Source of the DNA: Methylococcaceae bacterium NSP1-2
Lineage (GTDB): Bacteria > Pseudomonadota > Gammaproteobacteria > Methylococcales > Methylomonadaceae
DNA length: 13,393 nucleotides
Reading direction: 5' to 3'
Assembly: GCA_002256685.1 (NCBI GenBank)
Contig: NQJH01000019.1
Coordinates: 1-13,393, forward strand
Below are positions 5,968 through 12,514 of the stretch, piece by piece. A program made the translations under genes and the position numbers. The stretch's first letter is position 1. Each line of letters begins with the position of its first letter. A model generated the notes under the pieces. It made no database searches and was not told the DNA's origin. It worked only from the letters and a program-made list of their open reading frames with translations.

Positions 5968-7139
5968 AAACACAAAAAATCTTCGATACTCCGTTGTTTA
6001 ATTTAGGCTTTAGAGCCTTTTTTGCCTTGGCGGGCTTGTCCGCATTACTGCTCATCCTGCTGTGGAATGCGATGTTTAAAGGCTCGCTCAGTTTGAGCAA
6101 TTATTTTGCCCCCAATGAATGGCACGCGCATGAAATGTTATTGGGTTATTCCGTTGCAGTGATGGCAGGATTTTTATTGACCGCTGTTAAAAATTGGACA
6201 GGTCAGCCTACCGCAACTGGCGATAAACTGGCGGGTTTGTGTTTATTGTGGTTATACGGACGACTATTACCGTTTTACTCAGGCTTATTACCCGACGCGT
6301 TAATTGCCTTGGTGGATTTTGCCTTTTTACCCGTCCTCGCTTATCAAGTCAGCCAACCGATTATGAAGTCGAAAAATTACCGTAATTTGGTATTTATCGG
6401 TATTTTATTACTGTTAGCTTTAGGTAACGGTTTGATTCATGCCGATAAACTAGGGCTAATGGAAAATAGCGCGGCGACAGGGTTACAACTGGTGATTGCC
6501 ACCATTATTCTGTTGATACTGGTGATTGCAGGACGCGTGTTTCCTTTCTTTACCGAACGCGGCTTAACAGGTGTGTTAATCATCAAAAAACCATTACTAG
6601 AGGGTTTAGCTATTGGCTCTGCCGCCTTAGTGTTTGCCTTGCAACTCATGCAGGTTTCAGGCACATTATTAGCCATCGCAGCAGTAGCGGCGGGTGTTAT
6701 CAATATCGCCAGAGTCGCGTGTTGGTATAATGGCAAAATCTGGTATGTGCCGTTGTTATGGGTGCTATATGTGGGTTATGGCTGGCTTATTTTAGGTTTT
6801 TTGTTCACCGCATTATCGGCTTACACAGTGGTATCGGCTTCGTTAGCGTTACACGCATTCACACTCGGCGGTATCGGCATATTGACCTTAGGCATGATGG
6901 CGCGGGTTGCATTAGGTCATACAGGGCGGGTAATGAAAGCCTCTAATGCGATTGCATTGGCGTTTGTGATGTTAAACTTAGCCGCTGTCTTCCGCGTGTT
7001 ATTACCAATGGCACTACCCGATTGGTACAACGGCTTAGTCTATTTAGCCACGCTATCTTGGCTGGCGGCGTTTGCGTTATTTGTGTTTGTTTACGCGCCT
7101 ATTTTGACCACAGCAAGAGCGGATGGTCAAGAAGGCTAA
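5964..7139 (+). CDS. nnrS: NnrS family haem-copper membrane protein
   Basis: A 391-residue very hydrophobic protein with about 12 membrane segments. The family hallmark NEWHAHEMLLGY (residues 51-62, with histidines 54 and 56 as likely metal ligands) is followed by AGFLLTAVKNWTGQPT (68-83); the late block LGGIGILTLGMMARVALGHTGR is also typical. NnrS proteins bind haem and copper and protect against nitric oxide and related stress, mainly by relieving damage to iron pools in studied species. It is coupled to the DUF455 gene by an ATGA overlap. Transcription runs convergently into the minus-strand ORF ending at 7149, only nine bases away, with a palindrome just beyond. No canonical FNR or NsrR site was recognised upstream. 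Confidence 0.93.
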   Translation: MKTQKIFDTPLFNLGFRAFFALAGLSALLLILLWNAMFKGSLSLSNYFAPNEWHAHEMLLGYSVAVMAGFLLTAVKNWTGQPTATGDKLAGLCLLWLYGRLLPFYSGLLPDALIALVDFAFLPVLAYQVSQPIMKSKNYRNLVFIGILLLLALGNGLIHADKLGLMENSAATGLQLVIATIILLILVIAGRVFPFFTERGLTGVLIIKKPLLEGLAIGSAALVFALQLMQVSGTLLAIAAVAAGVINIARVACWYNGKIWYVPLLWVLYVGYGWLILGFLFTALSAYTVVSASLALHAFTLGGIGILTLGMMARVALGHTGRVMKASNAIALAFVMLNLAAVFRVLLPMALPDWYNGLVYLATLSWLAAFALFVFVYAPILTTARADGQEG

Positions 7140-7148
7140 TCGGTCGTC

Positions 7149-7745
7149 TTAATTGTAGAGACGTTGCACTGCAACGTCTGTACTTTTGTGGTCTGCTGCA
7201 AAATCAATCAACACCCGTTTGCCATCATTATCGGTTTTAGGATACGAAACATTGAGCAGTTGAATTGATTTGGAATGAATAGCAATACCCAGCTTTGAGC
7301 CTTGTTTTAGCGCGTCGGCGGGTAGCTTAATATGTTCTAGCCATTGTTTACCTTCCGACAAGTCCCGCGCTTTTAAAATAAGCGTGTCAGTTTTTGCCAC
7401 CGTCGTACCATCGGCGGCGACTACATCAACCGCAACGCTATAACCTATTGGTAGCGGTTGCCGAATCGTAAATAATAATTCCACTTCGTTAGCCGATAAG
7501 TGCAGGGCAGTCAGTTCAACATAATCACCAAACCCAGCAGGTGGTGATAACGGATATTGCTGAGCCACCGCCTGACATAACGCAGGCGGACAAGGTTCGA
7601 GCTTAATCAAGACATGAAGATTCAACATAGCGGTAATAATGACCGTCATTAACGCCACATACATACCTTGTTTTCCCATAAACAGCGTTTTAAAAGCCTC
7701 TGCAAGGGTGAGTTTTGGCAAAGCAATTAACAACTTTCGCAACAA
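7149..7745 (-). CDS. ORF with one membrane segment and beta-rich C-terminal domain, overlapping a broken acyltransferase gene
   Basis: I do not recognise this 198-residue product. Residues about 27-47 form a membrane segment, followed by CPPALC and a beta-rich region (about 72-180) with the stretch YSVAVDVVAADGTTVAKTD, which resembles extracytoplasmic beta-sandwich domains found at the end of some membrane glycosyltransferases. The longest reading starts at TTG 7745, inside the acyltransferase gene in another frame; an ATG at 7679 would give a 176-residue protein starting right before the membrane segment and 10 bases after the acyltransferase stop. The last 11 residues (STDVAVQRLYN) are encoded by a palindromic repeat at 7155-7183. 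It may be a standalone anchored protein, or the tail of a frameshifted or deleted larger protein. Confidence 0.6.
   Translation of the reverse strand: MLRKLLIALPKLTLAEAFKTLFMGKQGMYVALMTVIITAMLNLHVLIKLEPCPPALCQAVAQQYPLSPPAGFGDYVELTALHLSANEVELLFTIRQPLPIGYSVAVDVVAADGTTVAKTDTLILKARDLSEGKQWLEHIKLPADALKQGSKLGIAIHSKSIQLLNVSYPKTDNDGKRVLIDFAADHKSTDVAVQRLYN
7155..7183. repeat. Near-perfect palindrome, dispersed-repeat type
   Basis: Two 14-base arms pair at 13 positions around a single central C (7169); the core is AGACGTTGCA / TGCAACGTCT. The motif resembles a GTAGAGACGTTGCA-type palindrome that I recall as dispersed in several bacterial genomes, notably cyanobacteria. It lies between converging genes and inside the end of the minus-strand ORF, so it may also act as a bidirectional terminator. 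Confidence 0.7.
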
Positions 7746-8277
7746 ACCACCGGTGCAAGACCACCGCTGCCGCGAGCAACCCTAGTTTAAATCGCCAATC
7801 GAAAAAGCTCTTAGCGATTAACAACGGAAAGGCAAAATAAAAGAACATTTCGGTGGAAATACTCCATGCCACAGGATTAAACGCAAAAAATACTTTTCTG
7901 ATGGGAATCAGTGATTGAAACAAAAAAAAATTGGCAATCGCTGCAAATGCCGCGCTAGACATCGACTCTCTACCGACATTTAAATGCGCGGTTAACACCA
8001 CCAACAAAGCAATAGCAGCAAGATGTGCAGGCCATATTCGCGCAATTCGCGCTTTAAGAAAGGCAAGAATATCCGCTTCACCGACTAACACGGGATAGTT
8101 GTAGGCTAAAATAAACCCGCTCAACACAAAAAAGAATGAAACCCCTTGATCCAGAGGCAAACTCTCCGCCAAACCCATCGCGCCGAACACAGGATTACTG
8201 TGTACCAAAACGATCATTGCCGCCGCAAAAAAGCGCAACGAAGTCAGCGCGTCGAGTTTTTGGGGTTTAATTATCAC
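7690..8277 (-). CDS. Acyltransferase-3 (OafA/YrhL-like) membrane protein, C-terminally truncated
   Basis: Acyltransferase-3 proteins transfer O-acyl groups to cell-surface glycans across the inner membrane. The N-terminal half is intact: LDALTSLRFFAAAMIVLVHS with the conserved Arg15 and His26, SFFFVLSGFILAY, KARIARIWPAH, and NPVAWSISTEMFFYFAFPLL. I place the start at GTG 8277, which has AGGA six bases upstream and begins right at the conserved N-terminus; an upstream in-frame ATG at 8352 would run into the divergent gene. The protein stops at 195 residues, whereas the family usually needs about 340-380 residues and ten membrane segments. The missing half is not found downstream; an unrelated-looking ORF overlaps its end in another frame. 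Probably a remnant, though a complete fold of a shorter type cannot be excluded. Confidence 0.75.
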   Translation of the reverse strand: MIIKPQKLDALTSLRFFAAAMIVLVHSNPVFGAMGLAESLPLDQGVSFFFVLSGFILAYNYPVLVGEADILAFLKARIARIWPAHLAAIALLVVLTAHLNVGRESMSSAAFAAIANFFLFQSLIPIRKVFFAFNPVAWSISTEMFFYFAFPLLIAKSFFDWRFKLGLLAAAVVLHRWFVAKVVNCFAKTHPCRGF

Positions 8278-8300
8278 GTTGTATCCTGTTAAATAGCCTA

Positions 8301-8966
8301 ATGAATATTGATTTTTGGTATAGCCAACACCTTGATAACAACCCAACCACACATCATTGGAATGTTCTCGATAGCCATGAAAAAAACCAAGCGGAAAAGT
8401 TTAAAAATTCCTTGTTACAACAACGTTATATCGCTGCGCACGGTTTTTTGAGAAACATACTTTCGCAGTATTTGAGCGTATCGCCTGACAGCATTCGTAT
8501 TCAAAAAACCGCGCAAGGCAAACCCTATCTAGTCGATTATCCTGAACTCGCGTTTAATTTATCACATACTGGCAATCATACAGCGGTGGCAGTGGCTAAA
8601 AACTGTCAACTCGGTGTTGATATTGAACAATGCAAACACCGCACCAATTTAGCCGACTTAGTGCGTAAATGTTTTAGTGTCGAGGAAGCCACCTATTGGC
8701 AACAACTGCCCGAAGCTGAACAAACACGCGAGTTTTACCAATTTTGGACACGCAAAGAAGCCTTTGTAAAAGCGACAGGTTTTGGCATTGCGGTCGGTTT
8801 GCGTGATTGCGCTATTAATCCTGATAACCCGCACACCTTTTCAGCCGTTCCCACTGTGTGTGGTGCGGCGCATACTTGGCATAGTCGAGACATAGCGTTA
8901 GGGGAGGGGATGTGTGCCGCGTTGGTAACAGATAAAGCGATTTCTAATGTTAGCGTAAGAGAATGA
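8301..8966 (+). CDS. 4'-phosphopantetheinyl transferase, Sfp/AcpT type
   Basis: Transfers the phosphopantetheine arm of CoA to a serine of carrier proteins in fatty acid, polyketide or non-ribosomal peptide synthesis. The 221-residue length fits the Sfp/Gsp class. Motifs are NLSHTG at 86-91, GVDIEQ at 105-110 with magnesium ligands D107 and E109, and FWTRKEAFVKATG at 148-160 with E153 and K157. No synthase or carrier gene is present in the window, so the target is unknown. The ATG at 8301 is 23 bases from the divergent acyltransferase start and has no clear Shine-Dalgarno, so a promoter probably lies within that gene. Confidence 0.93.
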   Translation: MNIDFWYSQHLDNNPTTHHWNVLDSHEKNQAEKFKNSLLQQRYIAAHGFLRNILSQYLSVSPDSIRIQKTAQGKPYLVDYPELAFNLSHTGNHTAVAVAKNCQLGVDIEQCKHRTNLADLVRKCFSVEEATYWQQLPEAEQTREFYQFWTRKEAFVKATGFGIAVGLRDCAINPDNPHTFSAVPTVCGAAHTWHSRDIALGEGMCAALVTDKAISNVSVRE

Positions 8967-9001
8967 ATTCCCGGTCGGTAAGCTGACGCTGTTCTACTAA
9001 T

Positions 9002-9022
9002 ATAGCAACAGAAAGTTGCTAT
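9002..9022 (+). repeat. Perfect eight-base hairpin downstream of the phosphopantetheinyl transferase
   Basis: ATAGCAAC (9002-9009) and GTTGCTAT (9015-9022) with loop AGAAA. It lies 36 bases past the stop codon. No T run follows on the plus strand, so it could be a weak terminator, a transcript-end stabiliser or a repeat unit. The rest of 8967-9135 holds nothing I can identify. Confidence 0.5.
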
Positions 9023-9135
9023 CAATTTGAAACCTACCAAGTGTTTTTGCGTGGTGGATATTGATAATTACGCAGGAAATTTGCTCTTGAGCTGCACTGT
9101 TATGTGTTATTTTTGGGCTTAATAATGGCTATAAA

Positions 9136-9169
9136 AAAGTCGGCACTCTCTACAAAGAGTGCCGACTTT
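9136..9169. terminator. Strong intrinsic terminator (14-base perfect stem)
   Basis: AAAGTCGGCACTCT (9136-9149) pairs perfectly with AGAGTGCCGACTTT (9156-9169) around the loop CTACAA. Read on the minus strand the stem is followed by a T run (complement of the A run 9133-9138), as expected for the end of the lipoprotein transcript; on the plus strand it may also stop read-through from the transferase gene. Confidence 0.92.
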
Positions 9170-9209
9170 ATACATCAAAAACAATCTGAGAAAATTCCAG
9201 ATGTTTTAT

Positions 9210-9416
9210 TTATTTAGGTGCAGCGGGAGTTGCTGCTGGAGCAGGAGCCTCGGCTGGAGCGGGAGTTGCCGCTGGAGTAGAAGTTGCTGCTGGAGTAGAA
9301 GTTGCTGCTGGAGCGGGAGTTGCCGCTGGAGTAGAAGTTGCTGACTTTTCTTCACCACAACCTGTTAAGAAAGCTAAACTTAACAAACTTGCTACTACTA
9401 ATTTTTGAGTTGCCAT
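9210..9416 (-). CDS. Small lipoprotein with Ala/Pro/Thr hexapeptide repeats
   Basis: A 68-residue protein with a lipoprotein signal peptide: a short basic start, a hydrophobic core and the lipobox LTGC with Cys at residue 20. After GEEKSAT the mature part consists of six hexapeptides alternating between STPAAT and PAPAAT types (one is PAPAEA), ending in PAAPK. It should be exported and lipid-anchored, forming a short flexible Pro/Ala-rich strand; no enzymatic domain is possible. The ATG has AGGA seven bases upstream, and the gene is a single-gene unit bounded by an AT-rich promoter region and a strong terminator. Its function is unknown; a linker-like or wall-spanning role is a guess. Confidence 0.85.
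   Translation of the reverse strand: MATQKLVVASLLSLAFLTGCGEEKSATSTPAATPAPAATSTPAATSTPAATPAPAEAPAPAATPAAPK
9229..9336. repeat. Six tandem 18-base units inside the lipoprotein gene
   Basis: Six consecutive 18-base units read on the plus strand as variants of GTTGCTGCTGGAGTAGAA; units 3 and 6 are identical, and the second unit is the most diverged. Each encodes one hexapeptide on the minus strand. Length changes by whole units would keep the reading frame, so copy number could vary between strains. Confidence 0.88.
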
Positions 9417-9462
9417 TTAAATATCCTATTGTGTTATTAAGAGTTAAATATTATAAAACTGC

Positions 9463-9489
9463 ATTATATTATAAATTTAATTTGATCAA
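9463..9489 (-). promoter_or_regulatory. Candidate sigma-70 type promoter of the lipoprotein gene
   Basis: On the minus strand TTGATC (9489-9484) is followed after 15 bases by TATAAT (9468-9463); further TATAAT matches start at 9473 and 9455. The spacing is short, so the exact pair is uncertain, but this AT-rich stretch is the only promoter-like sequence upstream of the gene. Confidence 0.4.
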
Positions 9490-9490
9490 T

Positions 9491-9563
9491 GTGGAAAAAT
9501 AATCCAGCTTTGAATACAAGTAGCTAAAAATCACAATCCAAGGGATTAGAAAATGTTTTCCAC
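9491..9563. repeat. Nested inverted repeat downstream of yheS
   Basis: GTGGAAAA (9491-9498) matches TTTTCCAC (9556-9563), and TAATCC (9500-9505) matches GGATTA (9543-9548), giving a nested stem. AATCC at 9535-9539 can instead pair with GGATT at 9543-9547, so two structures compete. Read on the minus strand the small stem is followed closely by a T run, a possible terminator for yheS. Confidence 0.45.
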
Positions 9564-9664
9564 GCCACAATGATAACACCTCTATTTTGAAAATTTATTC
9601 TCTATGAAAAAAGTTACATCATAATTTTGTACATAGGGACTTGTATCTACTTGCTGAACTTATT

Positions 9665-11506
9665 TTAGCCTAGGATTGCAGCCACCTGTTCTTCGGCATT
9701 CATCCATGCCATTTCTGCATCTTCCAGCAATTTATCTACTTGTATTTTACGATCTAGTACCTGTTTTAAACGGGCTTTTTCGCTGTCTTCATAAATGGCG
9801 GAATCAGCCAGTTGTTGTTCCAGTTGTTTTTGTTCAGCGTGGTATTTTTCTACTGCGTCTTCGGCTTTTTTCAGTGCGTCGTATAAAGGTTTATATTTAC
9901 GGCGATTTTCAGCATCTAATTTACGTTGGTCTTTGCGCGATACCGTCGTATCACCGCTTTCAACAGTTTTTTCTTCGGTTTTTTTCTGCTCAACTAACCA
10001 CGCGCGGTAATCGTCCAAATCACCATCGAACGGCTGCACTTTACCACCTGATACTAATAACAATTGGTCGGTAACGGTACGCAATAAATGCCGATCATGC
10101 GACACTACCACCATCGCGCCTTGAAAATCTTGCAATGCCACGCTCAACGCATGGCGCATTTCTAAATCCAAATGGTTGGTTGGCTCATCTAATAGCAATA
10201 AATTAGGATTTTGGTACACCAATAACGCCAACACCAGCCGCGCCTTTTCACCGCCTGAAAATGGTCTGACCGCTTCTGATACTTTATCGCCCCGAAAATC
10301 AAACCCGCCTAAAAAATTACGCAAATCTTTTTCGGTAGCCGTTTTGTCGAGTTGTTGGACGTGCCATAACGGGCTTTCATCAAGGCGTAATTGTTCCAAT
10401 TGATGCTGGGCAAAATAACCGATTTTCAAGTCTTGGGCTTCGCGGCGCGTACCGAGTAACGGCTGCATATCCCCCGCTAATACTTTAATTAAACTCGATT
10501 TACCTGCACCATTTGGACCCAATAAACCGATCCTATCGCCCGCTGAAATAGTTAACCCCGCTTGTTTGATAACACAGGTTTCGCCATAACCAATATCGAC
10601 TTTATCCAGCGTTAATAAGGGACTGGGCATTTTTAACGGCGCGGGAAAACTAAAATCAAACGGCGAATCGACATGCGCCATTGCGATCAATTCCATGCGC
10701 TCTAACGCTTTAATACGACTTTGTGCTTGCCGTGCTTTAGTGGCTTGGGCTTTGAATCTATCGACAAAACTTTGAATATGAGCAATTTCGCGTTGTTGTT
10801 TGGTGAAAGCCGATTGTTGTTGCGCTAGTTTTTCTGCTCTCATGCGTTCAAAAGCGGAATAATTACCCGCATAAATTTCGGCTCTGCCTTGTTCTATATT
10901 GACGATGTGGTCGGCAATGGTGTCGAGAAAATCCCTATCATGTGAGATTAACAACAACGTGCCATCATAGCGACACAGCCAATCTTGTAACCAAATTACC
11001 GCGTCTAAATCCAAATGGTTAGTTGGTTCGTCCAGCAATAACACGTCAGAACCTGAAAACGAACTCACGGCATTTTGTTCTTGATCGGCAGTAAAGCCTA
11101 ATCCATTCATTAACCGTGCCGCCCGCGTTTGTGCGGTATAACCGCCGATAATCTCTAACGCGGTGTGCAGTTCAGCTTGCTTTAAACCATCATCTTTTTG
11201 TTCTGCAATAACTAATTGCTGTTGCAAGCGTCTTAATTCGGCATCACCATCGACAATGTAATCAATCGCCGCGCGGTCAGTGGCTGGCATTTCCTGAGAA
11301 ACATGCGCGATTGCCAGATTGGGCGGCATCGTAAACTCGCCTTCATCCAACTGAAGTTCATTTTTAACCAGCGCGAATAAGCTGGATTTACCCGCGCCAT
11401 TCGCGCCCGTAAAACCGACTTTTTGTCCTTTGTGTATCGTAAAAGAAGAGTTAGCAAACAAAACCCGCGCACCACGGCGCAGGGCGATATTTTTAAAATT
11501 TAGCAT
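9665..11506 (-). CDS. yheS: YheS-type ABC-F ATPase with a shortened first ATPase domain
   Basis: ABC-F proteins are soluble tandem ATPases that act on the ribosome; YheS-type members are linked to relief of stalled translation. Here: Walker A1 GANGAGKS (residues 34-41), Walker B1 LLLDEPTNHLD (156-166), H-loop H189, a charged linker of about 215-295 (tRNA-interacting region), Walker A2 GPNGAGKS (330-337), signature 2 FSGGEKAR (416-423), Walker B2 LLLLDEPTNHLD (436-447), H470, and a C-terminal coiled coil (about 525-605). In domain 1 the text runs FSG directly into SDVLLLDEP: the signature helix (family form FSGG-W-R-LA-AL) is missing, about 15 residues, while the frame is kept. The junction is near 11050/11051. 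Total length 613 against about 637 for E. coli. No clear Shine-Dalgarno precedes the ATG. Confidence 0.92.
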   Translation of the reverse strand: MLNFKNIALRRGARVLFANSSFTIHKGQKVGFTGANGAGKSSLFALVKNELQLDEGEFTMPPNLAIAHVSQEMPATDRAAIDYIVDGDAELRRLQQQLVIAEQKDDGLKQAELHTALEIIGGYTAQTRAARLMNGLGFTADQEQNAVSSFSGSDVLLLDEPTNHLDLDAVIWLQDWLCRYDGTLLLISHDRDFLDTIADHIVNIEQGRAEIYAGNYSAFERMRAEKLAQQQSAFTKQQREIAHIQSFVDRFKAQATKARQAQSRIKALERMELIAMAHVDSPFDFSFPAPLKMPSPLLTLDKVDIGYGETCVIKQAGLTISAGDRIGLLGPNGAGKSSLIKVLAGDMQPLLGTRREAQDLKIGYFAQHQLEQLRLDESPLWHVQQLDKTATEKDLRNFLGGFDFRGDKVSEAVRPFSGGEKARLVLALLVYQNPNLLLLDEPTNHLDLEMRHALSVALQDFQGAMVVVSHDRHLLRTVTDQLLLVSGGKVQPFDGDLDDYRAWLVEQKKTEEKTVESGDTTVSRKDQRKLDAENRRKYKPLYDALKKAEDAVEKYHAEQKQLEQQLADSAIYEDSEKARLKQVLDRKIQVDKLLEDAEMAWMNAEEQVAAILG

Positions 11507-11564
11507 GGGGTTTTATAAGAGGGGTTCTAGTGGGTAGTGGCAGTTTATGGTGGGCATTGTACGA

Positions 11565-11570
11565 TATAAT
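11565..11570 (+). promoter_or_regulatory. -10 box candidate upstream of glxR-like gene
   Basis: TATAAT lies 66 bases before the start codon of the reductase gene. The matching -35 position (around 11542-11547) is poor, so an activator may be needed. The upstream promoter of yheS, reading left, must share this 129-base gap. Confidence 0.4.
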
Positions 11571-11586
11571 GACTTAACACACATCG

Positions 11587-11604
11587 TTCACGCTCTAGCG
11601 TGGA
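11587..11604 (+). repeat. REP-like hairpin in the leader of the reductase gene
   Basis: TTCACGC (11587-11593) pairs with GCGTGGA (11598-11604), including one T-G wobble, around loop TCTA, followed by ATGAG. It looks like a degenerate copy of the CGTTCCCACGCTC-type palindrome I recall as dispersed in gammaproteobacterial genomes. It lies 31 bases before the start codon. Confidence 0.5.
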
Positions 11605-11635
11605 ATGAGAAATCGCCCCACGGAAACTTATCATC

Positions 11636-12514
11636 ATGCCAAATCAAAAATACACCCTAGGTTTTATCGGTATCGGTTTAATGGGGCAACCCATGACTTT
11701 GCGGTTATTAAACGCGGGTTTTACCGTCCATGTCTGGAATCGTAGCCCTGAAAAACTGCACACTGTGGTTGAGCAAGGCGCGATTGCACAAGCGTCTATT
11801 GCCAACTTAGTGCGTATCTGTGATGTTATTTTATTATGTCTTGCTGATACGCACGCAGTGGAAACGGTGGTGCGTGAGCAGATTGCAGTACATGGTTCAG
11901 CGAATAAATTGGTGATTGATTTATCCAGTATTCACCCCGACATCACACGTCAGTTAGCGGGTTTGCTTTATGAACAACACGGCATGGGCTGGGTGGATGC
12001 GCCTGTGTCGGGTGGTGTATCAGGTGCTGAGCAAGGCGCGTTAGCAATTATGGCAGGTGGTAATACTGAACATATTGCCATAGCGCGTGAAGTGTTAGCC
12101 CCGTTGTATCAACAACTCACTCATGTCGGTGCGGTCGGTTGTGGGCAGGTAACGAAAATTTGTAATCAAATGATAGTCAGCTGTAATGTGTTGGTAATTG
12201 CAGAAATGATGGCTTTAGCCCAACGTGCGGGCGTAAATGCGGAACAAATTCCTGTGGCATTGGCGGGTGGTTTTGCGGATTCTAAACCGTTGCAAATTGT
12301 CGCCCCTGAAATGGCAACCGAAACGTTTGAGCCTGTTAAATGGCGCGTTAAAACCTTGTTAAAAGATTTAACGATGGCGGGGGATTTAGCCGCCACACTC
12401 GGTGCATCGATTCCAATGTCAGGTTTAGCCGCGCAGTTAATGCAGTTACATGGTAGTCATGGCTATTTGGAACATGATCCCGCTACGCTTATTAAGTTAT
12501 ACACTAAAAAATGA
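11636..12514 (+). CDS. glxR: Beta-hydroxyacid dehydrogenase, 2-hydroxy-3-oxopropionate reductase-like
   Basis: An NAD(P)H-dependent beta-hydroxyacid dehydrogenase that most likely reduces tartronate semialdehyde to glycerate. The 292-residue length fits GarR/GlxR. The Rossmann loop GxGxxG is at residues 12-17 (FIGIGLMG), the substrate-binding DAPVSGGVSGAEQGAL at 121-136, and the catalytic Lys174 with Asn177 in GCGQVTKICNQ; the KDL stretch near 243 is also conserved. The specific substrate is inferred from the neighbour, a hydroxypyruvate isomerase gene overlapping by four bases; 3-hydroxyisobutyrate or 2-oxo-tetronate pathway activity is the alternative. The ATG has only a distant GGA as ribosome binding site. 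Confidence 0.85.
   Translation: MPNQKYTLGFIGIGLMGQPMTLRLLNAGFTVHVWNRSPEKLHTVVEQGAIAQASIANLVRICDVILLCLADTHAVETVVREQIAVHGSANKLVIDLSSIHPDITRQLAGLLYEQHGMGWVDAPVSGGVSGAEQGALAIMAGGNTEHIAIAREVLAPLYQQLTHVGAVGCGQVTKICNQMIVSCNVLVIAEMMALAQRAGVNAEQIPVALAGGFADSKPLQIVAPEMATETFEPVKWRVKTLLKDLTMAGDLAATLGASIPMSGLAAQLMQLHGSHGYLEHDPATLIKLYTKK

Noticed and set aside
8278..8352. N-terminal extension of the acyltransferase from ATG 8352
   Set aside because: It would overlap the start of the divergent transferase gene and precede the conserved family N-terminus; GTG 8277 has a well-spaced AGGA.
9036..9120. Short open frame ending in LLLSCTVMCYFWA before the strong terminator
   Set aside because: No start codon with a ribosome binding site, no recognisable homology, and too short to support as a gene or gene remnant.
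9229..9336. CRISPR array
   Set aside because: The repeats are contiguous 18-base coding units without spacers.
9159..9344. Plus-strand ORF with repeated Cys/Ser/Trp/Gly units
   Set aside because: It is the antisense reading of the 18-base repeats of the lipoprotein gene, which has a proper signal peptide, lipobox and ribosome binding site.
9676..10074. Plus-strand ORFs opposite yheS
   Set aside because: Antisense shadows of a well-supported ABC-F gene; their translations show no domains.
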